Shown here: positions 26,156 to 35,866 of the stretch, in pieces
Layout: every line of letters starts with the position of its first letter
How positions within the stretch are numbered: position 1 is the stretch's first letter
Assembly: GCA_028820635.1 (NCBI GenBank)
Contig: JAPPIG010000051.1
Span: forward strand, 42,029-106,028
Direction: 5' to 3'
Source: Candidatus Poribacteria bacterium
GTDB taxonomy: Bacteria; Poribacteria; WGA-4E; WGA-3G
DNA: 64,000 nucleotides
Notes under the pieces: model-generated
Seen by the model: only the letters and a program-made list of their open reading frames with translations
What the model was told of the DNA's origin: nothing
The model's database searches: none
Position numbers and translations under genes: made by a program

Positions 26156-29100
26156 ATGAATAGTAAACCTGTAGAAAAAGGCAAAATCAAACTTTTAGAT
26201 GTCGTTGCGCTTACTGAGGATATCCCTGAACATAACCTTAAGCGTGGAGAAGTCGGCACAGTCGTTGAAATCCTTTCGGATGGCGAAGCGTTTGAGGTTG
26301 AATTCAGTGATGACAATGGACAAATGTCCAAGTGTACCAGTTTCCTTGCATCTCAATTGGAAGTTCTTCCTCACGAACCAATAAATGTAAATCAGAACAG
26401 ACAAGCAAATGATGCCATACAAGGTTATTACTATCAACTTTGCCATACTGTAAATGCTTGGTTAGACCTTGTTGATAATGATATTCTCTATGTTGAAGTT
26501 GCAGAAGATTTTGACATAGATTCAGATGGGACGTTTACGGCTACGCAAGTCAAACACACACAAGGCAACATAACACTTAGATCTAAACAAGTAATTGACG
26601 CAATCAACAACTATTGGAAATTACGAAAAAACAATCTTAATCGTTATGTAAAATTCCGTCTCCTCACAAAATCCAAAATCGGCAAAGAACAAGGTGATCC
26701 TTTTGGAACGGATAAACCAGGTCTTGAGTTATGGAGTCGTTGTTCAGGTGATGAAGCCGTAATCCAAAAAATATCTCGCTTTTTGCAGAATGATGGGAAA
26801 ATATCATCTGACGTAAATGATTTTCTTCAGAAGGCAACACCTCAAGAAATTTATGACCAACTTATAGAACCCATTGCTTGGGAAACTGATAGCAAACCTG
26901 CAAGTTTCGTTGAACAATCCATAAGTAAAAAACTGATTACTCATGGTCATGAGTACAAGATTGCACCTTCTTATGCCAAGAAAGTCGTTGATCATCTTCT
27001 CAAAGAAGCGTTAACAGTTGCAACAAAAAAGAAAAATCGTGAACTTACCAGAGCACGTTTTCTTGAAATTTTTGAAGAGAAGACAACAATAAGAGTGCCG
27101 ATTCAACAGCATATTCAGGCACAACAACCGATCAATCCAAAGCTTATTCTCGATTATTTTAAGGAAGAAATCGAAGAACTCGTCGATGATCTATCTGAAT
27201 TTAGCATTCAATTTCAGCATCCTATACAAACTGATATACCTCCACTCAATTTTGATGTTGCTCAGAGAGCAGAACTGCTCACAGATATTCAAGTTAAACT
27301 TGAAGTCGAAAATTTTGTCGTAATTCAAGGAGGAACTGGAAAAGGAAAGACCACACTTGCAAAATTGTATGCAAATGCTATTAGTAGTAAATGGCTTTGG
27401 GTAAACTTTACAAATAAAGATTCTTCTCTGATCGTTCAACATCTGCAGCAACTTGCTGCTGCAGTTAGTCAGGAAGCATCACAGGTCAATATTGTCCTTG
27501 ACGATTTGAATTTACAACCTCAACAGCTTCGAGAGTATACAGAAATCCTAAGCGTAGTCGTTAATAGAATTAGGGAAAGTAGGGCAAAATTATTGATTAC
27601 AAGTCAACATAAACCGCCTAATAACTTCACCCGTGATCTTGGTGTATCATCTTCCGTAACTACCAATGTTCCTAACTTTACTTCACCTGAGATTGAACAA
27701 TTTGCACTACAAATGGGATGTCCAACTAACGATATAAAAACTTGGGTAACACTTATTCAAGCACATACAGGTGGACATCCAAGGCTCGTACACGCTCGAC
27801 TCGCCCAATTACGAGAGGAAGGATGGAAACAACCGGACACAATCGAAGGTATGATATATCCCTCCCAAGAAATAAAAAAAGAACGTGAAGCAGCACGACA
27901 ATTACTCACTGACTACTCAAAAGATCAACGTGAATTTCTTTATAGACTCAGTTTGCTAACTGAATTCAGAAAAGATTATGCAATTAATATTGGTGAGATA
28001 CCTGCACCTATACCCCATCCAGGCGATGTTTTCAGTCAATTGGTTGGCCCTTGGATAGATCAAGTCAATGAGACCTATTATACTATTTCACCTTTATTAA
28101 AGGATGCCGCCAAAGAGGTTTGGTCCGATGATAGAATAAAAGATCTTCATGGGCATATTGCAGATGCTATAATTAAAACAAAGAAACTGACCCCAACAGA
28201 GGGCTGGACTGTATTTACACATAGTATGGTTGGCCAGAACAAAGAAGGAATTATTGCTTTCATTTATTCATTGATGGACGCTCCAGAGAGTGGTTGGAAA
28301 GATCTCTGTCAACAATTCTCGATGTTAGCACATATTAAAACTGATCCTCCCGAAGAATTATTCCCTGGTGAAACATTTGTAAATCAAATGTTTCGGACAC
28401 TGCAATATCGCATTGCAGTTGAGGTGAAACCTGAATTAGTTCCAAAGATACTTGAAATCTGGGATAAAGAAACCAAACCTTATGAACCCCGCCAGTCATA
28501 CTTGCTGTCTCGTCTCATGTTAGCAACAGAAATACTCAAATATAATCAAGTGACACTACCAGCCAAGAAACTGGTAGGTTATCTTAAAGAAATTATTGAT
28601 ATTAAAAACATGGACAAAAAGGTTTGGAAGTCATATTTTAATCCCATGGAAGAATTAAAAGAAATAAACATTGATGAATCAAACTTTTTCAGTTTTCTAT
28701 TTAGTTTTATCTATGCACGGCCTCCTATTTACGAGCCGTTTCTCAGCGACCTTATTGATGCGTTGGATGAACTACAGCCAGAAATTCGAACTTTACTATT
28801 GGCTGACTTTGGAGGGAATAGTATTGAAGCTCAGCTTTTGATTAGTGGCGTTTGGTTGGCAGAATCAAAGCTTGAAAATCCCGATTGGCAAAGGTGTCTT
28901 GAAACTTTTGATAAAGTAATTGAAAAAGCTATTGCCTGGGGTTATCCACATATCGCAGCCGCATCAGCAAAAGGAAAAGCCATCATCTATGACGAATACT
29001 TGAACACCCCTGACACTGCCCATGAAGTTCTTAAAGATATTACATCAAAAGTCGGATCACTACCGGTGATAGAAGAAGAGCGTGCATTGGTATATTTCCA

Positions 29101-30637
29101 CCAAGAACATTATAGAGAAGCACTAAATATTTATGAACGTATTCTCCCAAAATGGGATCCACCATCGGAACAATTAAACATCGGACCTTTAGAGGAATAT
29201 CGAAGAGCTGCTGTGTGCGCTGCACATTTGGACGATTGGAAAAAAGCAGCTACCTTTTTCGAAGAGGGAGCTAAAAGAACCCAAAAGATTGAAAATACCG
29301 AAAGATATATCGGTTTATATGCAGATGCAGGATTTGCCCAGTTTAAGGCAGGCAATATGTTGAACTGCATAAAATTTCTACATCTTGCGTTGCAAGATTT
29401 TGAGAAACGTCCTCAAGACAAGACAGACCTTCAGTATTTCACTTTGAAAAAACGATTAGAACACACTATAAAATGGTTATGGCAAATATGGTGTGGGTTT
29501 GAAGATAACGCTTCAGAACCCTCTGAACTCCCCCCGGGTTTTTGTAGCAATACGGAGACTAACGAAAAAGTTTTAGACTTACCTGATTCTCCGATAGGAT
29601 ACTCTTGGCTCTACCTTGCACAAATTGAGTACAGATTTGGGCATGAGACGACAATTTTTCAACAGGCCTTTCAAACCACAAATAAAAATACATATCCAGA
29701 ATTAAGTTTCTTTCTCTCTCTACTTAAAACACAATACGACTTTAGAAACAAAACCCTCAATGAGCTGCCAGCACGTATACAGCAATTGGCAAATGCTTGC
29801 AACTCAATACAAAAGCACTTCCAAAATGGTAAAGGGATCGGAGAAGAGGGAATCGGCTTTATACCTATAGAAAATGTGCCTAATTTCACATCTGTTGAGA
29901 ACATCACTGTTATGTTAGTAGCAGCCCTTATTATTCAATTATCAGCAGGGGCAGATACACATGCAATTTTGTCTATATGGCGTGCTAATTCTTCAGAGCT
30001 ATTCATAAAAGAAAATATGACAACTGTTCTTAATCTGATTGACAGAATGCTATCTGCAGATCAAAATAACGTCCTAAAAGTGATGAAAACACAAGATGTT
30101 AAATCTGAAGAAAGGTTAACAGCAGCATTAAAGATTATTTATAATACCGAAACAAGTCCAAAAGATCTTTTTCATGCACATATACTCATTTCAACTTATC
30201 TCGTAGATAGTCTAATATGGCTAGATCCCTTCTTGACAGGTTTAGCAGACTTGCTTTCCGTACAGTGGCTTGAGAAAATAAAATTTCGAGCTGCATTGAA
30301 AATGCCTATGGTTACAGTGCCCGAAATTGAACAAGCCTGTAAGAGTAGTGAAACCGGTAAGAAAAAAATTGGTCAGATTCTACTCGCTGTACATCCCGCT
30401 GTTTCAGCCAGAGTAGCACCTGATACATTGCAGCAGTTTCGCACTTGGACAGAATCAGATCAGAAACAGGAACATACAATAAGAAAAAATCTCGCTGCTC
30501 AACGCCTCATCAAAGCGATGGAAAAGCCACCGCATCTCACTGATGAAGACATTGAAGCACTCAATCAGTCCATAAAAGAGGGGGAAATACCTATAAAATT
30601 TGATTCACCCTTTGATTCGGATGAAAGCGAAAAATAA
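26156..30637 (+). CDS. DUF4926 / Cap4-like nuclease / STAND NTPase / helical-repeat protein, putative anti-phage protein
   Basis: 1493 residues. Residues about 10-70 match DUF4926 (KLLDVVALTEDIPEHNLKRG, GTVVEILSDGEAFEVEFSDD). Residues 84-230 look like the Cap4/DUF4297 dsDNA nuclease: GYYYQLCHTVNAWLDLV, acids around E114-D121, and Q131-V-K133. The NTPase has Walker A GGTGKGKTT (392-400, K398) and Walker B IVLDD (445-450), then winged-helix-like and long TPR-like alpha-repeat sequence to about residue 1470. Nuclease, STAND NTPase and sensor repeats in this order are the plan of Avs-type phage sensors. The stop overlaps the next ATG (TAATG). The usual longer start at 26129 is discarded because it lies inside the promoter. 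Confidence 0.82.
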   Translation: MNSKPVEKGKIKLLDVVALTEDIPEHNLKRGEVGTVVEILSDGEAFEVEFSDDNGQMSKCTSFLASQLEVLPHEPINVNQNRQANDAIQGYYYQLCHTVNAWLDLVDNDILYVEVAEDFDIDSDGTFTATQVKHTQGNITLRSKQVIDAINNYWKLRKNNLNRYVKFRLLTKSKIGKEQGDPFGTDKPGLELWSRCSGDEAVIQKISRFLQNDGKISSDVNDFLQKATPQEIYDQLIEPIAWETDSKPASFVEQSISKKLITHGHEYKIAPSYAKKVVDHLLKEALTVATKKKNRELTRARFLEIFEEKTTIRVPIQQHIQAQQPINPKLILDYFKEEIEELVDDLSEFSIQFQHPIQTDIPPLNFDVAQRAELLTDIQVKLEVENFVVIQGGTGKGKTTLAKLYANAISSKWLWVNFTNKDSSLIVQHLQQLAAAVSQEASQVNIVLDDLNLQPQQLREYTEILSVVVNRIRESRAKLLITSQHKPPNNFTRDLGVSSSVTTNVPNFTSPEIEQFALQMGCPTNDIKTWVTLIQAHTGGHPRLVHARLAQLREEGWKQPDTIEGMIYPSQEIKKEREAARQLLTDYSKDQREFLYRLSLLTEFRKDYAINIGEIPAPIPHPGDVFSQLVGPWIDQVNETYYTISPLLKDAAKEVWSDDRIKDLHGHIADAIIKTKKLTPTEGWTVFTHSMVGQNKEGIIAFIYSLMDAPESGWKDLCQQFSMLAHIKTDPPEELFPGETFVNQMFRTLQYRIAVEVKPELVPKILEIWDKETKPYEPRQSYLLSRLMLATEILKYNQVTLPAKKLVGYLKEIIDIKNMDKKVWKSYFNPMEELKEINIDESNFFSFLFSFIYARPPIYEPFLSDLIDALDELQPEIRTLLLADFGGNSIEAQLLISGVWLAESKLENPDWQRCLETFDKVIEKAIAWGYPHIAAASAKGKAIIYDEYLNTPDTAHEVLKDITSKVGSLPVIEEERALVYFHQEHYREALNIYERILPKWDPPSEQLNIGPLEEYRRAAVCAAHLDDWKKAATFFEEGAKRTQKIENTERYIGLYADAGFAQFKAGNMLNCIKFLHLALQDFEKRPQDKTDLQYFTLKKRLEHTIKWLWQIWCGFEDNASEPSELPPGFCSNTETNEKVLDLPDSPIGYSWLYLAQIEYRFGHETTIFQQAFQTTNKNTYPELSFFLSLLKTQYDFRNKTLNELPARIQQLANACNSIQKHFQNGKGIGEEGIGFIPIENVPNFTSVENITVMLVAALIIQLSAGADTHAILSIWRANSSELFIKENMTTVLNLIDRMLSADQNNVLKVMKTQDVKSEERLTAALKIIYNTETSPKDLFHAHILISTYLVDSLIWLDPFLTGLADLLSVQWLEKIKFRAALKMPMVTVPEIEQACKSSETGKKKIGQILLAVHPAVSARVAPDTLQQFRTWTESDQKQEHTIRKNLAAQRLIKAMEKPPHLTDEDIEALNQSIKEGEIPIKFDSPFDSDESEK

Positions 30638-31053
30638 TGAATAAGTATCTCTTGGATACATCAACATGTAGTGAGTTGATGAAAGATAATTCCAGAGTAA
30701 AGAGGCGTTTAGATTCGCTAACCGAGTCGGACTACCATTTTACTTGTCCCATCGTTAAGGGTGAAATTCTGTTCGGAATTCGCAGGCTTCCTGCAGGGAA
30801 AAGGAGACAAGACCTCGAACAAAGGGCAAATGAGTTTTTTGCTGATGTGCAATGTGACCCAATCCCAGAAAATGCCGCCGATGCCTATGCACAAATAAAA
30901 GTTGCTGCGCAACAACAAGGAACGTCTTTAGGTGAATGCGATCTTTGGATTGCTGCTACAGCTTTGTCTCTTGATGCAATCTTGGTTGCTTCTGATTCTG
31001 ATTACGAGAAAATAGTCGAGTTGGGGTTGCGTTTGGAAGATTGGAAGAATTAA
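30637..31053 (+). CDS. PIN-domain ribonuclease, VapC-like, without VapB
   Basis: 138 residues. The conserved PIN acids are visible: LLDTSTCSEL (D7), IVKGEILFGIRRL (E), GECDLWIAATAL (D) and VASDSDYEKI (D). VapC toxins cleave tRNA or rRNA and are normally encoded after a VapB antitoxin. Here the gene instead shares one base with the STAND gene's stop codon, so it is translationally coupled to it. It may be an effector of that system or a captured toxin; its neutraliser is unknown. Confidence 0.87.
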   Translation: MNKYLLDTSTCSELMKDNSRVKRRLDSLTESDYHFTCPIVKGEILFGIRRLPAGKRRQDLEQRANEFFADVQCDPIPENAADAYAQIKVAAQQQGTSLGECDLWIAATALSLDAILVASDSDYEKIVELGLRLEDWKN

Positions 31054-31123
31054 CAACACATCTACGCACACCACCTCACCGCTCCCTACCGTCTACTTCA
31101 ACCTAACAAATCCGCCAAATTAA

Positions 31124-31152
31124 CTGACACAAATATATGTATATGCTATAAT
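31124..31152 (+). promoter_or_regulatory. Promoter of the phosphohexomutase gene
   Basis: CTGACA (31124-31129), 17-base spacer, TATAAT (31147-31152), 29 bases before the ATG at 31182. This places the mutase gene in its own transcription unit, separate from the STAND/PIN pair. Confidence 0.65.
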
Positions 31153-31181
31153 ACCCGTAAAACCTATGTTGGAGTGCGGAG

Positions 31182-33368
31182 ATGGTAATTGCTGTAGATG
31201 CAGCGTCCCTTGAAAAACGAAACCGAACAGAGCAACAACTTTTCGCAGTGGTTGAGCAGAATACGCCCGACTCAATCAAATCCCCCCTTTTTCCTCAAGA
31301 CGAACCCGAAGCATTCACATTTTTGCTCAACAAGGAACTGATTGAACGTTTGAACCTTTGGGAATGGTTTGGCAACTATGCAAAGGAAGCGCAGGTGTCA
31401 ACCGCTGGCATACGCGGTCCCCAAAATATTCTCTATCCATGGGATACGCGCTTTCCGATCAATCAGGTTGGCATTATCCTGGCGACACTTGGAAAAAGTC
31501 TCGTCGCACAGGAAAAATCTGATGGGAAACCCGTAGAGAAACTTGCAGGATGTGAGGTGCGCTATAACTCCCAAAAATATGTTGAGTTCATCGCGCGGAT
31601 TCAGGCAGCACAAGGCATACGAACTTATGTGCCGAAAGGGTTTGGCACACTGCCGATTTGGATGGCATCGTTCCTTATTTTCATGCTTGACTTGGACGGT
31701 GGTGAGCATGTCACATCAAGTCATTCTGTTAGTACGAAAAATGCAACAAAGGATCTCAACAATCAGGGTAGTCAATACTTGCCCGAAGAATCCATGCAGT
31801 TTGTTGAAAAGATTGAGGAGATTCTTAATACTGCTGAAACGGATGGATATCCAATTCAGTTTAGCGCAATCAACGACGAACATATTGATTTTGAACGATT
31901 AGACGAACTCCACGATGGCGTGCAGCTTTATGTCGGTTATCTCAAAAGTGGTGTCGCTACAGATGCAAATCTCAATCTTATCCGAAAGACAAAACCTCCT
32001 ATCGTTGTTGATTGTGTCGGTGGATGTATGTATCGCCCGATGCGTGCGATCTTTGAACGGTTAGGTATTGCCAACTCTGTACGTTGGCTTCACGTTGAAG
32101 CAGACCCACTCTATCATAACATTGGGAAACTGGGCAGAAATCCGAAAACAGGTGAGGCTGAATTTTATGACCTTGGATGTGATTTTAGTATTCTGGATGT
32201 CGTCAAATCTGCTGAATATGCGACGAAACTAAAAAAACAACCTATCGGAACAATTATTGAAGCAACCGATCCAGACGGAGACCGACTTATCGTTTGCCAA
32301 ATAGAAGAAGCATCGCGTGCTGAAACCCTGCAACGTCTCGGTGTTGATTTTCTAACGCTTGATGATGACCGACTATTGACGATTTACACACCTAATCAGG
32401 CGTTTTTGATGTTGATGGACTTTCACACGAAGCAGCTCAAAACCGCAGGACTTTGGGAGGATCATCCGCGGTTTATGATTAAAACAACTCCTTCTGCACT
32501 TGCTTGGGATCAATGGGCTGCTGCTAACGGGGTAGATGTAATTAATGTCCCGGTCGGCTTCAAAGAGATCGCGGCAATTATGAAAAAGATTGAAAAGCAG
32601 ATAGCCGATACACCAAACGCGTCAGTTGTTATCCAAGATGTTTACGGTGAAACAATTTCGCTCGGTGTACAGCCGCGACTCATCTTTGCGGGTGAAGAGA
32701 GCGGCGGTATGATAACCGGTCCTGAAGAACTTATCCAGAGTCAAAGTGGCAGGACAGCCATTGCGATGCGGGAAAAATCAGCAGGCGAATCTATGGTGTT
32801 GGTCACAGCGCTTGCCGCACATTGCAAGCAAGCGGATATACCTTTGTCTGACTATCTTGCCTCTATTTTTTCTGAGAGTGGAATTACTGCAACGTGTGAT
32901 GTGAGGGAAGACATTACCTACTACAACGAGTCTGAACCGAATCCTGAAAAACTACGCGAGGCAAAATGGGAAGGCGAAGCGAAACGCGATAAAAACGATC
33001 TATTTTTTCTGGGGATTGCTATTGCACTGCGCGAAGGGAAAATAGATATGGAGCAAGCGCGTGCTATCCTTTCCGATGCGCTTCCTGAACTTGATTTTAC
33101 TAATCTTGAAGATGTCCGATTTGTCGGGGATGGAACATACCTTAAGTTTGCGGACATGTTCGTTGAGGTGAGAAAGTCTGGCACAGACGCAAAGACAAAG
33201 GCTTATGCTTCTGGTGGTGATAAAGAGGAGTGTCGTCGTTATGCCAAAGCCTTTGGGGAGACAAGTGGAAATTTGACTGAACTTTACTGCGCGCAAATCA
33301 GTGAGACCTATTTAAAAGATGTTGAAAAGCGGGCGCGAGAGATTTATGATACGTTTCAGTCTGCTTAA
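31182..33368 (+). CDS. Phosphohexomutase-family protein (phosphoglucomutase/phosphomannomutase-like)
   Basis: 728 residues, longer than the usual 450-580. Family motifs are STAGIRG near the N-terminus, the metal-binding TDPDGDRL and the sugar-binding GEESGG. The phosphoserine loop, normally TASHNP, reads TSSHSVST here. It interconverts sugar-1- and sugar-6-phosphates in the family; the altered loop and long insertions leave the substrate open. GGAG lies close to the ATG. Single gene with its own promoter. Confidence 0.85.
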   Translation: MVIAVDAASLEKRNRTEQQLFAVVEQNTPDSIKSPLFPQDEPEAFTFLLNKELIERLNLWEWFGNYAKEAQVSTAGIRGPQNILYPWDTRFPINQVGIILATLGKSLVAQEKSDGKPVEKLAGCEVRYNSQKYVEFIARIQAAQGIRTYVPKGFGTLPIWMASFLIFMLDLDGGEHVTSSHSVSTKNATKDLNNQGSQYLPEESMQFVEKIEEILNTAETDGYPIQFSAINDEHIDFERLDELHDGVQLYVGYLKSGVATDANLNLIRKTKPPIVVDCVGGCMYRPMRAIFERLGIANSVRWLHVEADPLYHNIGKLGRNPKTGEAEFYDLGCDFSILDVVKSAEYATKLKKQPIGTIIEATDPDGDRLIVCQIEEASRAETLQRLGVDFLTLDDDRLLTIYTPNQAFLMLMDFHTKQLKTAGLWEDHPRFMIKTTPSALAWDQWAAANGVDVINVPVGFKEIAAIMKKIEKQIADTPNASVVIQDVYGETISLGVQPRLIFAGEESGGMITGPEELIQSQSGRTAIAMREKSAGESMVLVTALAAHCKQADIPLSDYLASIFSESGITATCDVREDITYYNESEPNPEKLREAKWEGEAKRDKNDLFFLGIAIALREGKIDMEQARAILSDALPELDFTNLEDVRFVGDGTYLKFADMFVEVRKSGTDAKTKAYASGGDKEECRRYAKAFGETSGNLTELYCAQISETYLKDVEKRAREIYDTFQSA

Positions 33369-33498
33369 AAGTAGTAGGCACACGCCGTGTGCCGTAACGT
33401 ATTCAAAGAGGCGCAATAAATTGCGCGACTACAAACAAGCAAATTCCAATTTATAAGGTGCGGCGCGCTTACAAAGCGCGCCTACTGAGAAAAAGGGA
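33369..33498. repeat. Palindromic repeats, family D and relatives
   Basis: CACACGCCGTGTGCCG (33377-33392), a GGCGCAATAAATTGCGCGAC pair (33411-33430) and GGCGCGCTTACAAAGCGCGCC (33462-33482) followed by TAC. The last is the same as at 23553. They fill the gap between two convergent genes and may aid termination on either strand, but no T-run is present. Confidence 0.65.
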
Positions 33499-34872
33499 TT
33501 AAAATGTAGTTTCGCGGTTAGTCAAAGCACACCAACGCGTGCCTTCTAAATACTTTAGAAGCACTGATTTTGCTTGTGGCGTGCCGATACGGTGAAGCGC
33601 ATGCACCGCATTACCACGGATATACCGGTTTTCATCAAAGAGTAGATTTTCCAAACCATCAACTGCATCTGCAGCATTTTCACCAATCCGACACAGCGCA
33701 AATACAGCATTGCGTCTAATCCCACCGTTTGGGTTTTCCAATGCCTTAATCAATTCTGGAACCGCTAACGAACTTGATTGACTGGTTGTGCCTAACGCCT
33801 CAATCGTGCGTGCCCGGACATTGTCAGATTCATCTTGTAACGCCTCAACCAATGCAGGAACGGCAGGTTCTGCCTTCGTCCCAAGGTCTCCAAGTGCCTC
33901 TGCGGCATTTGCACGAGCTTGTTCAGGACCCTCTTTCAAAGCACCTTGTAACGCATCAACGGCGGGAACACCGACTGCATTTAGCGCATAACACGCGTTT
34001 CGGCGATTCATATCCGACTCCTCATACAGACACCTGACCAATGCTGGCACCGCTTTTCCGCCGAACTTTGGCACTTGATATGCAGCCTTTAATCCTATTG
34101 ATTCAATAGTGTTGTTCAACGCACTGATTAAATCTGATAACGACTCACCGTTAGATGAAGACTGTGCATCACTATTCTTTGTACCAAGGTGCCAATTCCA
34201 CAAATGTTTGAACATCTCCTGATGTTCAGCAGGTCCGTGTGCTGTGCCGTTTTCCCATTTTTTTTCTTTGTTTGCCCACGTAGGTTTCTGCGGTTCTGTC
34301 ATCCGGGCATAGAGGAATTTCATCATGTAACGCCTCTCATCAGTCTGATTCGGCATGGCACGATGCCATAGGTCATAGTTAGCGAATGCAACAGTTCCTG
34401 CTTTGCCAGTGATAGGCTTTTCTGGAGATACCTGTGAACCTTCATTTGTACTAAAGTAATGACTTATTGGGACAACACCAGTTGGTCCACGCTCAACAGG
34501 TGTATCTTGTGGATAATAGAAAACAAGTAACCTACGGGTATGGTGTGACCACCGTTTGCCACCGTCTTGATGCATACCCTGCCCGTTGCTACCGGGTGGA
34601 TTATAGTGCGGGTGCCGATGCGGTTGCATATAATAATCCGGTCCCAGCAGACTTGTCAATGCACCTTTTACATTTGCATCGTCAAAGACTCTCTGAATCT
34701 CTGGTATTCGCGGCAAAAGATTATTACCCGGATTGCCTTCCTTATCAAACACAACAGCAGTTCTTTCAAAGATGTCATCGTGAAATGCTGGCGGAAACGC
34801 TGTCGTAACGGTGACAAAACCGTTCACGATAAAATGCCGCATCTGTTCATCAGTTAATAGGTTTTCTGCCAT
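33499..34872 (-). CDS. Phytanoyl-CoA dioxygenase domain fused to HEAT repeats
   Basis: 457 residues. Residues 1-260 are a PhyH-type Fe(II)/2-oxoglutarate enzyme: GMHQDGGKRWSHHTRRLLVF carries the HxD pair, DLWHRAMPNQTDERRYMMKF the distal H and an arginine. Residues about 270-450 form at least five HEAT/PBS-lyase repeats (PALVRCLYEESDMNRRNACY, ANAAEALGDLGTKAEPAVPA, ARTIEALGTTSQSSSLAVPE, RRNAVFALCRIGENAADAVD, RGNAVHALHRIGTPQAKSVL). ATG 34872 has GGAGG 8 bases upstream. The repeats may bind a protein substrate or partner. The fusion is unusual. Confidence 0.87.
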   Translation of the reverse strand: MAENLLTDEQMRHFIVNGFVTVTTAFPPAFHDDIFERTAVVFDKEGNPGNNLLPRIPEIQRVFDDANVKGALTSLLGPDYYMQPHRHPHYNPPGSNGQGMHQDGGKRWSHHTRRLLVFYYPQDTPVERGPTGVVPISHYFSTNEGSQVSPEKPITGKAGTVAFANYDLWHRAMPNQTDERRYMMKFLYARMTEPQKPTWANKEKKWENGTAHGPAEHQEMFKHLWNWHLGTKNSDAQSSSNGESLSDLISALNNTIESIGLKAAYQVPKFGGKAVPALVRCLYEESDMNRRNACYALNAVGVPAVDALQGALKEGPEQARANAAEALGDLGTKAEPAVPALVEALQDESDNVRARTIEALGTTSQSSSLAVPELIKALENPNGGIRRNAVFALCRIGENAADAVDGLENLLFDENRYIRGNAVHALHRIGTPQAKSVLLKYLEGTRWCALTNRETTF

Positions 34873-34928
34873 TTTCATCTCCTCCAAAGGTTTCGGTTTC
34901 TATGGTAGAATTACTTATTACACCCTGC

Positions 34929-34962
34929 ACCGGCGAGGTTAGGAAACCTCACCAACCGGGTA
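34929..34962. repeat. Palindromic repeat, family E
   Basis: GGCGAGGTT-AGG-AAACCTCACC at 34932-34953 followed by AACCGGG; a relative (GTCGAGGTTAGAAACCTCGA) lies at 39462-39481. Located in the 184-base gap between the dioxygenase-HEAT gene and the LamG gene. Confidence 0.55.
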
Positions 34963-35057
34963 TGAAAGTGTATATTTATTTTCACAATTAGTAGTTTTTG
35001 ACATAAACATTAATTGGCACAGGTTTTCTCTTTGTATTTCAAAATTATCTTTAATAA

Positions 35058-35837
35058 TTAACGGCTACTCGATGATTTCAATGATGCCCATTTGACAGTA
35101 ATCTTGCTCTTACTGTCAATAGGTAAAGCAGTATTTGAAAGTTTTCTAATCTCTCCCATACTCAATGCACGCTCAAAAATCATTACCTCGTCAATCAGTC
35201 CTCTGAAGTATCTGTTGCCACCACAGCATTCGTCCCATCCAAACTTTAAATTGAGTACTGTTTGCTGGATATGCGGCCTTTTATTATCAGCAAACTCAAA
35301 CTTACCATTTTCTTTGTGATAAATATAACTTGTTGCTTTTTCAGGTTGAATGACTATAGCCATTAAGACCCACTCGTCCTTTGGAATGCGAGGCGCACCA
35401 TGCCAAAACCATGTATCTATGCTATTATTATTCCATATATACATCACAGTGTCTTGATGATTAAACCCTAAACCGAATGTGCTGGGGTCATTTCTACCTA
35501 TAACAACGCCTGCCCAGTCTACTGTTTTCCATCCTTTTATCCGAGCGATTACAGTAATTTTATCTGTCATTAAAGTAAAATTTCTGTCAACAACTGCATG
35601 ACCGCTTATTCCGTCAACTTCAAGTGCACCTCCGATCCATCCATCCTTAACCCATTTAGCACCACCTTTTATAGTAGCATTATTGCCATAGCCAGACTGA
35701 TCCGATCCGCTATCGTCTAAAGGCCAATATCCAACAAGTCCGTCACTTAAATTAGCTGCGAGCGCATCGTTATTGAAAGTGGGTATCATTAATATAATAG
35801 ACATTAATATTACATACACAGTAATTCTAAATTTCAT
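35058..35837 (-). CDS. Secreted LamG/concanavalin A-like protein with C-terminal KWA motif
   Basis: 259 residues. Signal peptide about 1-27 (MKFRITVYVILMSIILMIPT...ALAA), one LamG domain (GLVGYWPLDDSGSDQSGYGN, VDGISGHAVVDRNFTLMTDK, RGLIDEVMIFERALSMGEIR), and the tail KITVKWASLK (245-254) followed by SSSSR. ATG 35837 has an AAAGGA site; the longer frame overlaps the upstream gene. Probably co-transcribed with the zincin gene that ends 29 bases upstream, and sharing its C-terminal tag. Confidence 0.85.
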   Translation of the reverse strand: MKFRITVYVILMSIILMIPTFNNDALAANLSDGLVGYWPLDDSGSDQSGYGNNATIKGGAKWVKDGWIGGALEVDGISGHAVVDRNFTLMTDKITVIARIKGWKTVDWAGVVIGRNDPSTFGLGFNHQDTVMYIWNNNSIDTWFWHGAPRIPKDEWVLMAIVIQPEKATSYIYHKENGKFEFADNKRPHIQQTVLNLKFGWDECCGGNRYFRGLIDEVMIFERALSMGEIRKLSNTALPIDSKSKITVKWASLKSSSSR

Positions 35838-35866
35838 ATCTTTATTCCTTTTCTTGTATGATACGA

